Below, piece by piece: positions 1 through 7,846 of a DNA stretch of 64,000 nucleotides. The stretch is from positions 518,501 to 582,500 of the forward strand of contig JADJLJ010000002.1 in assembly GCA_016710165.1 (NCBI GenBank). Direction: 5' to 3'. Position 1 is the first letter of the stretch, and each line of letters opens with the position of its first letter. Origin of the DNA: Chitinophagaceae bacterium. GTDB lineage: Bacteria > Bacteroidota > Bacteroidia > Chitinophagales > Chitinophagaceae. The translations under genes were made by a program, and so were the position numbers. A model generated the notes under the pieces. The model did no database searches. It was not told the DNA's origin and saw only the letters and a program-made list of their open reading frames with translations.

Positions 1-1
1 C

Positions 2-145
2 CATGAATATTCCGGTAAATCCGGGGGCGGTACAGTACCGGTTAAAGTAAAGAGCAGTTTTAGCAAGATCATCGTGGGCGAAGCCTCCGAGGAAGACATG
101 AAGGATAAGGGAAAAAATAAAACAAAGGATAAGTCCAGGACCTAG
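2..145 (+). CDS. C-terminal end of an unknown protein (5' truncated)
   Basis: Only the last 47 codons are in the window, ending at TAG 143-145. The tail is hydrophilic and very lysine-rich at the end, with a short Gly-rich stretch near the start of the visible part. No domain can be recognised from so little. The reading is chosen because it is open from the window edge and is followed within 30 bases by a perfect hairpin. The other two plus frames stop early. Confidence 0.5.
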   Translation, partial: HEYSGKSGGGTVPVKVKSSFSKIIVGEASEEDMKDKGKNKTKDKSRT

Positions 146-171
146 CTCGTAAATATATAGCCATGAATCAT

Positions 172-201
172 AAAGTGCCGGTGTTCAGTTACCGGCACTT
201 T
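172..201 (+). terminator. Hairpin after the truncated first gene
   Basis: A perfect 11-bp stem, AAAGTGCCGGT paired with ACCGGCACTTT, with an 8-base loop. It lies between the plus-strand partial gene and the minus-strand HTH gene, so it can serve as a bidirectional terminator. The T-tract after the stem is weak on the plus strand. Confidence 0.6.
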
Positions 202-242
202 GTAGTTTTATAAGACAGGCTTTGAAATCAGGACATCACCAA

Positions 243-443
243 CTAATCATTTTTTTCAAGTATGAATATCTCCTCCACCGGTTTACCAAAGACCCTGGCT
301 ATTTTCAAGGCCAGCACCGTTGAAGGGACGTATTTATTTGCTTCCATGGCATTGATCGTTTGCCGGCTGACGGATACTTTATTGGCCAGGTCTTCCTGTG
401 TAAGCCCTTTGATCGCTCTTTCTATCTTGATATTATTTTTCAT
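243..443 (-). CDS. Xre-family helix-turn-helix regulator (66 aa)
   Basis: This is a compact HTH_3/Xre DNA-binding domain with almost nothing else. The turn is seen in the segment LTQEDLANKVSVSRQTI, followed by a family-typical EANKYVPS stretch. The start chosen is the ATG at 443, which overlaps the last 11 bases of the upstream membrane-protein gene; a longer reading to 491 lies inside that gene. The overlap implies translational coupling, so regulator and membrane protein should be made together. Such small regulators are commonly paired with a multi-pass membrane protein in Bacteroidota and Firmicutes. The likely operators are the two dyads upstream of the pair. The ligand or signal is unknown. 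Confidence 0.85.
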   Translation of the reverse strand: MKNNIKIERAIKGLTQEDLANKVSVSRQTINAMEANKYVPSTVLALKIARVFGKPVEEIFILEKND

Positions 444-909
444 CAGGAACGGTTTTAGCATTTCGGTATAAGATAAAATTGAACCGTACAATAAAGATGA
501 TCAGTACGGTGAACATGTTGTACACCATCACATCAAAAAAGGGGGTGCCATATACGAATAAGAAGGCCAGCAACAGCAGCAGGTAGCTGACACAAACAGC
601 CCATAGCAGCGAAGAAAGCCGGAGTTCGGCAATGAATTCATCTTCATTTTTTTCTTTGGAGAACCCCACGAGCATCGCACCAAGGATGAATAAAGACCCG
701 ATCACCGTATTGGTAATATTGGTGTCTATAAACCCAAAGTACGTGGGGTTCCCCGGAAAGCCATCACTTGCGAATGCAAATACGCTGGCATGCATCCAGT
801 TCGCATCAAAATCGTAGTAACGCAGTACCAGGCCTGCAATGCAGGCCGGAACCAGGATGAACCAGCCAAATTTTTTATAGCGGTTCGGTAATAATAACTT
901 GGTAGACAT
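433..909 (-). CDS. Four-pass membrane protein paired with HTH regulator
   Basis: A 158-aa protein with about four hydrophobic segments: near residues 14-31, 63-84, 100-120 and 125-147. The N-terminus and the short tail (ending VPDEK) are polar. I recognise no catalytic motif. It is first in a two-gene operon and overlaps the downstream Xre-type regulator, so a role in sensing or controlling that regulator is plausible but inferred. The ATG at 909 is the first in the frame and is followed by a basic stretch typical of a membrane-protein N-terminus. The spacer upstream holds two TGTAA/TTACA dyads. Confidence 0.75.
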   Translation of the reverse strand: MSTKLLLPNRYKKFGWFILVPACIAGLVLRYYDFDANWMHASVFAFASDGFPGNPTYFGFIDTNITNTVIGSLFILGAMLVGFSKEKNEDEFIAELRLSSLLWAVCVSYLLLLLAFLFVYGTPFFDVMVYNMFTVLIIFIVRFNFILYRNAKTVPDEK

Positions 910-929
910 AAATTAATTGTTTTCACAAA

Positions 930-976
930 TGTAAAGTATATCTTACATTAAGTCAAAATAATTTTACATTTTGTAA
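930..976. promoter_or_regulatory. Two dyad operators between divergent genes
   Basis: The first dyad, 930-947, has half sites TGTAA and TTACA around an 8-base centre whose middle TATA is also symmetric. The second, 964-976, is TTACA-TTT-TGTAA. Both lie just upstream of the membrane-protein/HTH operon (minus) and about 70-100 bases before the GDSL gene (plus). Small Xre regulators often bind such sites to repress their own operon; binding here is inferred. Confidence 0.5.
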
Positions 977-1044
977 GAATATTTTAACAAATAAAGTATG
1001 GGGATTTTGTGATTAGCCATAAATTTGTACTAATAAAGTATACC

Positions 1045-1647
1045 ATGACAACCTATTCTTACCTGGCACTGGGCGACAGCTATACCATTGGTGAACAGGT
1101 ACCCTTTGCAGAAAATTTCCCCAATCAAACTGTGCAGTTGTTACGGAAAGAGGGCTTTGCATTTTATGCGGCCGAGATCATTGCAAAAACCGGCTGGACA
1201 ACAGATGAACTGGACCATGCCATCGGAAATACATCCCTGCTCGGGGGATATGATATCGTTTCGCTGCTGATCGGTGTAAACAACCAATACCGGGGCCGCA
1301 GCACAACTGAATTCAAGACCGGGTTTGAACAGTTGCTTCAGCAAGCCATCCGGTTTGCAGATAACAAACCCTACCGGGTCTTTGTGCTCAGCATCCCCGA
1401 CTGGGGTATTACCCCCTTTGCAGCCGGAAGGGACAGGAGCCAGGTGGCTGATGAGATAGATGCCTTCAATTATGTTTGTGAAAAATCGGCAAAGCAATTC
1501 CAGGCCAGCTTTATTGATATCACAACTTCCCAGCGGGTGGATGGGCACAAAGCAGATTTCCTGGTAGCGGATGGTTTGCACCCCTCGGGGAAAGAATATG
1601 AAAAATGGGCGGCTAAATTATTTGATGCGATTTTAAAAGAACTCTGA
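1045..1647 (+). CDS. GDSL/SGNH-family esterase or lipase
   Basis: A 200-aa SGNH hydrolase. Block I is GDSYTIG with nucleophile Ser12. Block III is GVNN around residues 77-80 and supplies the oxyanion Asn. Block V is DGLHP with Asp176 and His179. The family hydrolyses esters of lipids, acylated sugars or short acyl groups; the substrate cannot be read from sequence. No signal peptide is evident, so it is probably cytoplasmic. The ATG at 1045 is preferred over an in-frame GTG at 1009 because it places the GDS block at the normal distance from the N-terminus. Its stop overlaps the next ATG by one base, so the two are co-translated. Confidence 0.85.
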   Translation: MTTYSYLALGDSYTIGEQVPFAENFPNQTVQLLRKEGFAFYAAEIIAKTGWTTDELDHAIGNTSLLGGYDIVSLLIGVNNQYRGRSTTEFKTGFEQLLQQAIRFADNKPYRVFVLSIPDWGITPFAAGRDRSQVADEIDAFNYVCEKSAKQFQASFIDITTSQRVDGHKADFLVADGLHPSGKEYEKWAAKLFDAILKEL

Positions 1648-2180
1648 TGAAGGATGTCCTGAATTTTTCAGAAACACAGCGGTTCAAAACATGGTGGGCA
1701 TGGGGTGCCGTGGGGGTGTTGAATATGCTTTTCATTTATGCGATCCTGCAGCAGGTATTCATTGGCAAACCATTCGGCACAAAGCCCGCCCCTGATCTTG
1801 TTTTGATCCTGGTTGAACTGTTCCTTCTTGCCCTTTTTATCTTCCTGGGTTCCATCCGGTTGAAGACAAGGATCACCGAAACCGGGATCTATTACCGGTT
1901 CTATCCATTCCAGTTCAGGGAAAAAGCCATTGAGTGGCATGAACTGAATGATGCATATATACGGGAGTACAATTCCTTTCATGAATACGGGGGGTGGGGG
2001 ATACGGACCGGGTCCTCAAGAACAGGCAGGGCCATTAATACGTCTGAATCCTCCAATAAAGGACTGCAACTGAAGTTTGTTGACGGCAGACTTTTACTGA
2101 TCGGCACAAAAAGACCCGACGAGATCCAGGCCATTGTTGAAAAAATAATGTCAACCGGGAAAATAAACCGGGGAGTATAA
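1647..2180 (+). CDS. Two-pass membrane protein, unknown function
   Basis: A 177-aa protein with two membrane segments near residues 18-36 and 50-70. A soluble C-terminal part from about residue 75 alternates beta-strand-like stretches (TGIYYRF, LQLKFVDG, LLLIGTK) and ends in an amphipathic helix. That layout resembles bacterial membrane-anchored PH-like domains, but the assignment is only structural guesswork. It overlaps the GDSL hydrolase gene by one base (TGATG), so the two probably form an operon. It converges on the phosphoesterase gene with a 3-base gap. Confidence 0.7.
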   Translation: MKDVLNFSETQRFKTWWAWGAVGVLNMLFIYAILQQVFIGKPFGTKPAPDLVLILVELFLLALFIFLGSIRLKTRITETGIYYRFYPFQFREKAIEWHELNDAYIREYNSFHEYGGWGIRTGSSRTGRAINTSESSNKGLQLKFVDGRLLLIGTKRPDEIQAIVEKIMSTGKINRGV

Positions 2181-2183
2181 GGA

Positions 2184-3101
2184 TCAGTATTCAACCATCT
2201 TTCTTTCAACCGTTCCATCTTTATAAAAATCAAACAACGCATAGGCCGGTGCAAAATCCTGGAAGGGGCCGCCCCACCAGTTGCCGCTTACCGCACCGTT
2301 GCAGTAATATTTTATGCCGAGGTAATTCACTTCGTCCTGCAGGTGTATGTGCCCGCTCAGGCAGGACCGGATATTGGGATGTTTTTTGAAAAGATCTTTT
2401 ATTTTCCTGGCATCGGTGTGCAATAAGGCCCTCGAGAGTTTCCAGTCACCGTTGGGCAACATGTCGTTGAAGAACATAGCGCTGCAAAAAGACATGATGG
2501 GGATATGGGAAATGATGCAGATGAATTTTTCTTTATTACTGTTCAGTTCATTGTCCAGCCAGTTGAATTGTTCTTCATCCAGCAGGGCAATATAACCTCC
2601 CTTGTTTTCCTGCACACTGTCTAAAACTATAAAATGCCAGTTGTGGTGACCAAAACTGTAGTATGTTTTGCTATACCCTGTTTGCCGCAGCCACCAGGCC
2701 TTGCCGTAAAGTTCATCGCTTTTTACGTCCTCTTTCAGTTGCCAGCCCCAGATATCATGGTTGCCCAGGCAGTGTCTTACGGGGAGCTTGTTTTCTGCTT
2801 CCATTATCTTATTGAACAGGTCCCATTGTATTTGGGTCTTTTCCTTATCGGCAGCCAGGGCATCCATGATACTATCGCCCCCGTTTATGATAAAATCGGG
2901 TTGATGTTTCATCTGGTTGATGGTCTGTAAAGCCCTTTTCATTCCGGCTTCAGCCGCATCCAGGGCCTTGATGTGTATATCACTGATGAAAGCAATGGTA
3001 AACTGTTTTTTCTTTTCAGCAGATCCTGCATTTGCCAGGGAAGGCAGGACAGAAGCTGCAGAAATAAGAGATACGTTCTGGAGGAATTTTCTGCGTTGCA
3101 T
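2184..3101 (-). CDS. Exported calcineurin-like metallophosphoesterase
   Basis: A 305-aa phosphoesterase with all family metal motifs in order: DIH (residues 41-43), GGDS (74-77), GNHD (113-116), SHIP and GHIH near the end. These bind a dinuclear metal centre. The N-terminus has a twin-arginine-like RRKFLQ followed by a hydrophobic stretch ending in AxA-like residues around 24-26, so Tat export is likely. The substrate is unknown; the fold covers cyclic nucleotide, sugar phosphate and lipid phosphodiesterases. It starts 15 bases after the pyrF stop and may be co-transcribed with it. Confidence 0.85.
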   Translation of the reverse strand: MQRRKFLQNVSLISAASVLPSLANAGSAEKKKQFTIAFISDIHIKALDAAEAGMKRALQTINQMKHQPDFIINGGDSIMDALAADKEKTQIQWDLFNKIMEAENKLPVRHCLGNHDIWGWQLKEDVKSDELYGKAWWLRQTGYSKTYYSFGHHNWHFIVLDSVQENKGGYIALLDEEQFNWLDNELNSNKEKFICIISHIPIMSFCSAMFFNDMLPNGDWKLSRALLHTDARKIKDLFKKHPNIRSCLSGHIHLQDEVNYLGIKYYCNGAVSGNWWGGPFQDFAPAYALFDFYKDGTVERKMVEY

Positions 3102-3116
3102 AAAGATTGGTTTCAG

Positions 3117-3977
3117 CTATTTAAGATAGGTTGCCATTTCGGCCTGGTACTGGTGCGCAATGGCCCTTGCTTCGGTTGCAAAATCCTCGTTTTCGCTGGC
3201 ATAGATGATGGCTCTTGACGCATTTACCAGCAAACCGCAATCTGTGTTCATTCCGTATTTACTTACTTCTTCCAGGCTTCCTCCCTGGAAACCCACACCG
3301 GGCACCAATAAAAAATGATCCGGAATTATTTTTCGTATGCCTTCCAGGTCACTGGCCCTGGTAGCACCCACCACAAACATCAGGTTGCTAGGGCTTCCCC
3401 AACTGCTTACTTTCCGTAAAACGGATTCATACAAATACTCCCCGCCTTGGTTGACCTCCCTGTCGTTGTTGGTCTCCTTGCCGTTGTTGGTCTCCCGACC
3501 AACAACCCTAAGCTGTTCAAAATCCTTACTGCCCGGGTTGCTGGTCAGCCCCAGCACGATGGTCCATTTATTCTCAAATTCCAAAAATGGTCTTACACTG
3601 TCTTCACCCATGTACGGAGCAACCGTAATGGCATCAAAATTCAGGGTTTCAAAAAAAGCCTTTGCATATTGCGAAGAAGTATTGCCAATATCACCCCGCT
3701 TGGCATCGGCAATGGTGAAATGTTCTTTGGGAATATAGTTTACGGTCTTTTCCACTGCTTCCCATCCTTTCAGCCCCATGGCTTCATAGAATGCAGTGTT
3801 TATTTTGTACGAAACACAAAGATCCTTCGTGGCATCGATGATCTGTTTGTTGAATTCAAAAACAGCATCGGGATGTGACTGGAGATGGGCTGGTATTTTG
3901 CTGATGTCGGTATCCAGGCCAACGCAGAGGTACGACCTCTTTGTTTGTACCTGCTCTATAAGTTGTTTTCTGGTCAT
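3117..3977 (-). CDS. pyrF: Orotidine 5'-phosphate decarboxylase, type 2
   Basis: Catalyses the last step of UMP synthesis, OMP to UMP plus CO2. The 286-aa protein has the signature [11 protein letters not shown] (residues 90-100) with catalytic Lys/Asp residues, the N-terminal LCVGLDTD substrate loop and a phosphate-binding region near [10 protein letters not shown]. An atypical hydrophilic insert at about residues 158-178 is encoded by a repetitive palindromic DNA stretch (listed separately). The frame stays open through it, so the protein is probably intact. No other pyrimidine genes are adjacent. Confidence 0.95.
   Translation of the reverse strand: MTRKQLIEQVQTKRSYLCVGLDTDISKIPAHLQSHPDAVFEFNKQIIDATKDLCVSYKINTAFYEAMGLKGWEAVEKTVNYIPKEHFTIADAKRGDIGNTSSQYAKAFFETLNFDAITVAPYMGEDSVRPFLEFENKWTIVLGLTSNPGSKDFEQLRVVGRETNNGKETNNDREVNQGGEYLYESVLRKVSSWGSPSNLMFVVGATRASDLEGIRKIIPDHFLLVPGVGFQGGSLEEVSKYGMNTDCGLLVNASRAIIYASENEDFATEARAIAHQYQAEMATYLK
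3444..3506. repeat. In-frame palindromic insert within pyrF
   Basis: The plus strand contains GTTGTTGGTCTCC twice in direct order, 19 bases apart. The second copy is followed at once by an inverted GACCAACAAC arm, forming a hairpin. It encodes about 20 polar residues (N, E, T, G, K, R) between two conserved parts of pyrF. The expected family sequence passes directly from the strand near GSKDFEQL to EYLYESV. It resembles the short palindromic repeats found elsewhere in the window. Confidence 0.7.
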
Positions 3978-4003
3978 GTGACAAAGTTAATTGGCAAAAC
4001 CGG

Positions 4004-4618
4004 TCAGTCCAGCCTCCGTATCATTTCCTTGGCGATCTTCCTGGAATGCTCATCCCCCCGTTTCACCAGTTGTTCAATGATATTCCGCTGAGATGCCTCA
4101 TCCCTGTTCTGGCTGAGCTTAAAGGTGTTTTCCAGGCTTTCTACTTCAATGCTAAAGCCAACAATGGCTTTCATCATGTGGTCAATGTATTCCTTTGGCA
4201 GGTTGTCAAAAGCGCCGGCAGACTGTGTACCCACATATTTATCTGAAACTTCTTTCACGGCATTGTACGTTCCTTCTGCATCCATAAAACGGATATTTCC
4301 TTTTGCCTGCACCGTCATATAATTCCAGGTAGAGCCCATATGCGGATCGGTGTACCAGTTTGCGCTTACAAAGCAATGCGGACCGGTAAAGATCACCAGC
4401 ACATTATTATTCTTTTCAAATGCCAGGTGATGGTCGGTCTTCCGCATGATGTGTCCTTCCAGGAAAATTTTACCTTCCTTTTCTTTTATTGCCAAAGGAA
4501 CCTGTGTTGCTGCCGGGTATTCTTCTCCTATGCCGGTGACCAGGGCAAAGGCATTCTCTTTCATGAAGTCGATGACCTTCTGCCGGTCTTTTTCTGTGTA
4601 ATAATCGAATTTGTACAT
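4004..4618 (-). CDS. PaiB-family FMN-binding protein
   Basis: A 204-aa protein of the PaiB/FMN-binding split-barrel family, often annotated as a negative transcriptional regulator of protease or sporulation genes. Supporting features are the N-terminal block with an ATQVPL motif, the central HxMRKTDHH segment, the FTGPHCFVSANWY block and STWNYMTVQAKG, all typical of the family. The C-terminal third is a charged helix pair. Whether it regulates transcription or is a flavin-dependent enzyme is unclear. It is transcribed away from an array of ACGAATT words and is probably monocistronic. Confidence 0.8.
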   Translation of the reverse strand: MYKFDYYTEKDRQKVIDFMKENAFALVTGIGEEYPAATQVPLAIKEKEGKIFLEGHIMRKTDHHLAFEKNNNVLVIFTGPHCFVSANWYTDPHMGSTWNYMTVQAKGNIRFMDAEGTYNAVKEVSDKYVGTQSAGAFDNLPKEYIDHMMKAIVGFSIEVESLENTFKLSQNRDEASQRNIIEQLVKRGDEHSRKIAKEMIRRLD

Positions 4619-4638
4619 GTGGCTGTTCTTTTAAATGC

Positions 4639-4737
4639 ACGAATTTTAACGAATTACACGAATTAAATTCAGACCCAGGTAAATTTAGTTCTTTTTGAAA
4701 CCTACCAATTCGTGTAATTCGTTTAAATTAGTGTAAT
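4639..4737. repeat. ACGAATT word array, inverted arms
   Basis: The left arm, 4639-4669, has three ACGAATT copies with variable spacing. The right arm, 4707-4737, carries the reverse complement words AATTCGTGTAATTCG. The kmo stop codon (4728-4730) and its last two codons lie inside the right arm. The rest of the spacer shows no gene. Confidence 0.7.
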
Positions 4738-6095
4738 CTCTCCAATATCATTTTTTCAATTTCTTCCGATTCCCACCTGGTTTCAATGCCGGGCAACGAC
4801 ATGATCTCCTGCATAATGGCTTCCTGTTTTCTTCCATTCACCAATGCACTGCTGTATCGTATCTGCGGACTGAAAGTAACCTGCGAATAGGCCGGGATCC
4901 ATTTATCCGGGTGCTTTTTGCTGAAGGCCGCTTCGATCTTCTTCTGCAGCAAAAACTTCGGGTCGGCCACCTTATCCCTCATCTCCACGAAATTATTCAG
5001 GGCCAGGTCGGCAATCGCATCGCCATCGGGCTTTCTTAATGACTGGTATTCCGGTAAAATGGCTGACCAGTTTTCGTTGTGCTTATCCAGTAAACTGTTC
5101 AATACAGCGCAATCCTCAAAACCGCAATTCATTCCCTGTCCAAAGAATGGAACAATGGCATGGGCAGCATCGCCGATCAATGCAAATTTATCTCCCCGTA
5201 TCCAGGGGAAGCATTTTACAGTGACCAGGGAAGAGGTAGGGTTTCTGAAAAAATCTTCCTGCAGGGTTGGCATCAGCTTTTCTGCATCGGTAAAGGTCTT
5301 TTCAAAAAATGATTTTACTTTTTCCTTCGTATCCAGGCTTGCAAAGGAAGGATCCCCATCAAACGGGAAGAACAGGGTGCAGGTAAAACTGCCATCCATA
5401 TTGGGCAGGGCGATGAGCATGTAATTACCCCGTGGCCAGATATGCAGTGCATTTTTCTCCATTAAAAATCCGCCATTGGCACCTGCAGGGATATTCAGTT
5501 CCTTATAGCCGAAGTCGATATAATATTGCTGGTATTGAAAACGGTCGTGCTGTAAATGGTGGGTGAGGCGGGCTGCAGAGTAGGCACCGTCGCTGCCAAA
5601 TAGCAGTTTGAAGTTTGTGGTTTGAAGCCTGCCTGTCCGGTAGGCAGGTTTGTGGTTGAGTGTATTCTCAAAAATGATCTCATCCTTTTGCCAGTCGATG
5701 CTCCTGCACATTTCATTAAATAAAATTTCAACACCGTTTTTCTCAGCCAGGTCCATCAGCTTGCAGTTCAGTTCACCCCGGGAAACGGAGTTGATGAACT
5801 GTCCTTCTTTGCCATAAGGCTGAAAGGCAGTACTGCCATCTGCATTGTGCAGGTACCTGCCGTGCATGGGAATGCATATCTTCCTGATCTCGTCCATTAA
5901 GCCAACTTCTTCCAGGGCCCTGATACCCCGGTCGCTGAGCGCCAGGTTTATGGAACGGCCTGCCACCATGTCTTCCTTCCGCATGTCGCCGCGGCGTTCA
6001 TACACGATTACTTTATATCCCCGCTTTGACAAATAAATGGAAAGCAATGAGCCAACCAGCCCGGCACCAATGATGGTCGATTCCTTTTTCTGCAT
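4728..6095 (-). CDS. kmo: Kynurenine 3-monooxygenase
   Basis: An FAD-dependent hydroxylase converting L-kynurenine to 3-hydroxykynurenine with NADPH and O2. The 455-aa protein has the N-terminal FAD motif GAGLVGS, the DG-type motif LFGSDGAYS and the second FAD motif GDAAHAIVPFFGQGMN, all characteristic of the family. The start ATG at 6095 overlaps the kynU stop as TGATG; a GTG one codon earlier is possible. About 16 residues between FENTL and KLLFGSDG are extra and are encoded by a palindromic insert (5610-5657). The stop codon lies in an ACGAATT word array. It is last in the minus-strand kynurenine operon. Confidence 0.95.
   Translation of the reverse strand: MQKKESTIIGAGLVGSLLSIYLSKRGYKVIVYERRGDMRKEDMVAGRSINLALSDRGIRALEEVGLMDEIRKICIPMHGRYLHNADGSTAFQPYGKEGQFINSVSRGELNCKLMDLAEKNGVEILFNEMCRSIDWQKDEIIFENTLNHKPAYRTGRLQTTNFKLLFGSDGAYSAARLTHHLQHDRFQYQQYYIDFGYKELNIPAGANGGFLMEKNALHIWPRGNYMLIALPNMDGSFTCTLFFPFDGDPSFASLDTKEKVKSFFEKTFTDAEKLMPTLQEDFFRNPTSSLVTVKCFPWIRGDKFALIGDAAHAIVPFFGQGMNCGFEDCAVLNSLLDKHNENWSAILPEYQSLRKPDGDAIADLALNNFVEMRDKVADPKFLLQKKIEAAFSKKHPDKWIPAYSQVTFSPQIRYSSALVNGRKQEAIMQEIMSLPGIETRWESEEIEKMILERLH
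5610..5657. repeat. In-frame palindromic insert within kmo
   Basis: A hairpin with arms CCTGCC and GGCAGG around a TGTCCGGTA centre lies inside kmo. It is bracketed by an exact 10-bp direct repeat GTTTGTGGTT at 5613-5622 and 5648-5657, reminiscent of a target duplication. The insert adds about 16 residues to the enzyme. Read on the minus strand in another frame it gives the PTGQAG-type peptide that recurs in Bacteroidota open frames (recollection, not searched). Confidence 0.75.
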
Positions 6096-7369
6096 CACGA
6101 ATATTTTAAAATTGAGTTTACTATTTCGCCAAACTTCCAGATGTCTTCAAAAGAATTGTATAATGGAACCGGGGCAACACGTATCACATTCGGTTCCCTC
6201 CAGTCGGCTATCACACCGTTTTGTTTCAATGCTTCAAAAACTTCTTTTCCTTTTTTAAGCATCAGCATGGAAACCTGGCATCCCTTTGCATCTTTCGGGG
6301 TAATGACCTCAATGAGTTTTTCTTTGGCATTTTTATTCAGTTCTTCAATGATAAAGAACAAATAATCGCTGAGCATTTTTCCTTTGGCCAGTAAATTATC
6401 CATTCCGGCATCTTCAAAGATATCCAGCGATGCTTTATGTGCAGCCATGCTTAAAACAGGCGCATTGCTTAATTGCCAGCCTTCGGCTGTTGCAATGGGT
6501 TTAAATCCCTTCTCCATTTGAAAGCGGGTTGCTTTCTCGTAACCCCACCAGCCCGCCAGTCTTGGTAAATTCTTATTGGCAATATGTTTCTGGTGTATGA
6601 ATGCGCCGGCCACACCACCGGGGCCACTATTCAGGTATTTATAACTGCACCAGCAGGCAAAGTCAACACCCCAGTCGTGCAGGTGCAGTTCAATATTACC
6701 GGCTGCGTGTGCCAGGTCGAACCCGCAGTAAGCACCGGCATCATGTGCTGCTTTGGTAATGGCTTTCATGTCAAACACCTGCCCGTTGTAATAATTCACG
6801 CCGCTGAAGATGACCAGCGCCGTTTGACCGGCGTTTTGCTTTATGGAATTGAGTATGTCTTCTGTCCGGATCACGTATTCCCCTTCTCCGGGGCCCACTT
6901 CAATAATGGCATCATCCGGGTTCAGTCCATGAAATCTTGCCTGCGATTCGAATGCGTACTGGTCAGATGGAAATGCCTTGGCTTCGCAGATGATCTTAAA
7001 GCGCTCTTTCGTTGGCTGGTAGAATGTTGCCATCAGCAGGTGCAGGTTCACCGTAAGCTGGTTCATCACCACGATTTCTTCCGGCAGGCCGCCCACAATC
7101 TTTGTTAAGAGGTTCGGGAACATTTCATGATAGCTGAGCCAGGGCTGCCTTGCATGAAAATGACCTTCTACGCCAAAACTGGCCCAGTCTTCCAGTTCGT
7201 TCAGTACATAATCCTGGGTGGTCCTGGGTTGCAGGCCAAGGGAATTGCCGGTGAAGTAGATGCATTCTTTTCCGTTGATGACAGGAAAATAAAATTTAGA
7301 ACGGAAATCCCTTAACGGATCGGATACGTCCAGTTTTTTTGCAAAGTCAGCGTTATTTTGGAAATTCAT
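6095..7369 (-). CDS. kynU: Kynureninase
   Basis: A PLP enzyme that cleaves 3-hydroxykynurenine (or kynurenine) to 3-hydroxyanthranilate (or anthranilate) and alanine. The 424-aa length is normal. The PLP lysine is Lys244 in CSYKYLNSGPGG, the cofactor aspartate is in DLAHAAGN (218-225), and the N-terminal YFTGNSLGLQP motif is present. It overlaps the kmo start by one base, so the two are translationally coupled. Upstream, 30 bases away, is a four-helix-bundle gene with repeat arrays that appears to have been inserted into the operon. Confidence 0.95.
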   Translation of the reverse strand: MNFQNNADFAKKLDVSDPLRDFRSKFYFPVINGKECIYFTGNSLGLQPRTTQDYVLNELEDWASFGVEGHFHARQPWLSYHEMFPNLLTKIVGGLPEEIVVMNQLTVNLHLLMATFYQPTKERFKIICEAKAFPSDQYAFESQARFHGLNPDDAIIEVGPGEGEYVIRTEDILNSIKQNAGQTALVIFSGVNYYNGQVFDMKAITKAAHDAGAYCGFDLAHAAGNIELHLHDWGVDFACWCSYKYLNSGPGGVAGAFIHQKHIANKNLPRLAGWWGYEKATRFQMEKGFKPIATAEGWQLSNAPVLSMAAHKASLDIFEDAGMDNLLAKGKMLSDYLFFIIEELNKNAKEKLIEVITPKDAKGCQVSMLMLKKGKEVFEALKQNGVIADWREPNVIRVAPVPLYNSFEDIWKFGEIVNSILKYS

Positions 7370-7376
7370 TTTGGGT

Positions 7377-7410
7377 TACCATTTACCATTTACTATTTAC
7401 TATTTACCAT
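7377..7410. repeat. ATTTACTATTTACC word array, 3' of four-helix gene
   Basis: Tandem permutations of TTTACCA and TTTACTA on the plus strand (period about 7). The stop codon of the four-helix-bundle gene, 7400-7402, and its last codons are inside the array. Together with 7820-7844 it brackets the gene in inverted orientation. Confidence 0.8.
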
Positions 7411-7819
7411 TGGCCTTTATTGCAGTCCTCTCCTTGAATTTTGTGCCTTTAACTAAGGTTGTATTTAAATACTTAATAAAACCATTTATCTTTTTATAAA
7501 TTGCATTTGTTTTTTCATATAGGGTATCAAAAATATCTTTACTGATATATTCCTTATCCAAACACCTGTAAAGCTGTGATTTTAATTCATCGGCCGATCC
7601 TGTTGAAATGCTCAAGAACTGAATAAACTCAAGTCTGCTTGCCCTTCCAGACCCTTCAGCTATGTTATCCATTATAGAGCCTGAACTCCTGCCCATTTGA
7701 TCTTTTAATGAAAATTTTTTTGAAAGCTTTCCATTTTGGGTGAGTAAAAAGATATCTTTTGCAAGTACTCTCGCCAGTTGCCAGATTTCAAGGTCTTCGA
7801 ATTTTTGTATGGTGCTCAT
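7400..7819 (-). CDS. S23/Avd-type four-helix-bundle protein
   Basis: A 139-aa protein of the four-helix-bundle family first seen as the open frame in intervening sequences of 23S rRNA genes (TIGR02436-type). Family hallmarks are the N-terminal FEDLEIWQLAR, the central RSSGSIMDNIAEGSGR and the LKSQLYRCLDKEYIS block. Members are relatives of Avd, the accessory protein of diversity-generating retroelements, but no reverse transcriptase is nearby. The gene splits the kynurenine operon between the RidA-type deaminase and kynU. Both ends abut word arrays: its ATG touches one and its stop lies inside the other. This layout suggests a compact mobile element; function is unknown. Confidence 0.88.
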   Translation of the reverse strand: MSTIQKFEDLEIWQLARVLAKDIFLLTQNGKLSKKFSLKDQMGRSSGSIMDNIAEGSGRASRLEFIQFLSISTGSADELKSQLYRCLDKEYISKDIFDTLYEKTNAIYKKINGFIKYLNTTLVKGTKFKERTAIKANGK

Positions 7820-7844
7820 AATGATAAATAGTAAATGGTAAACG
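7820..7844. repeat. TAAATGGTAAA word array, 5' of four-helix gene
   Basis: Carries ATAAATAGTAAATGGTAAAC, the inverted complement of the array at 7377-7410. It begins directly upstream of the ATG of the four-helix-bundle gene and ends three bases from the RidA-type gene stop, filling the whole spacer. Confidence 0.75.
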
Positions 7845-7846
7845 GA

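Noticed and set aside
1141..1581. Antisense open frame within the GDSL gene
   Set aside because: It is a shadow of a coding region whose catalytic motifs are clear.
7400..7819. Avd accessory protein of a diversity-generating retroelement
   Set aside because: No reverse transcriptase, template or variable repeat is visible nearby. Only the fold family is shared.
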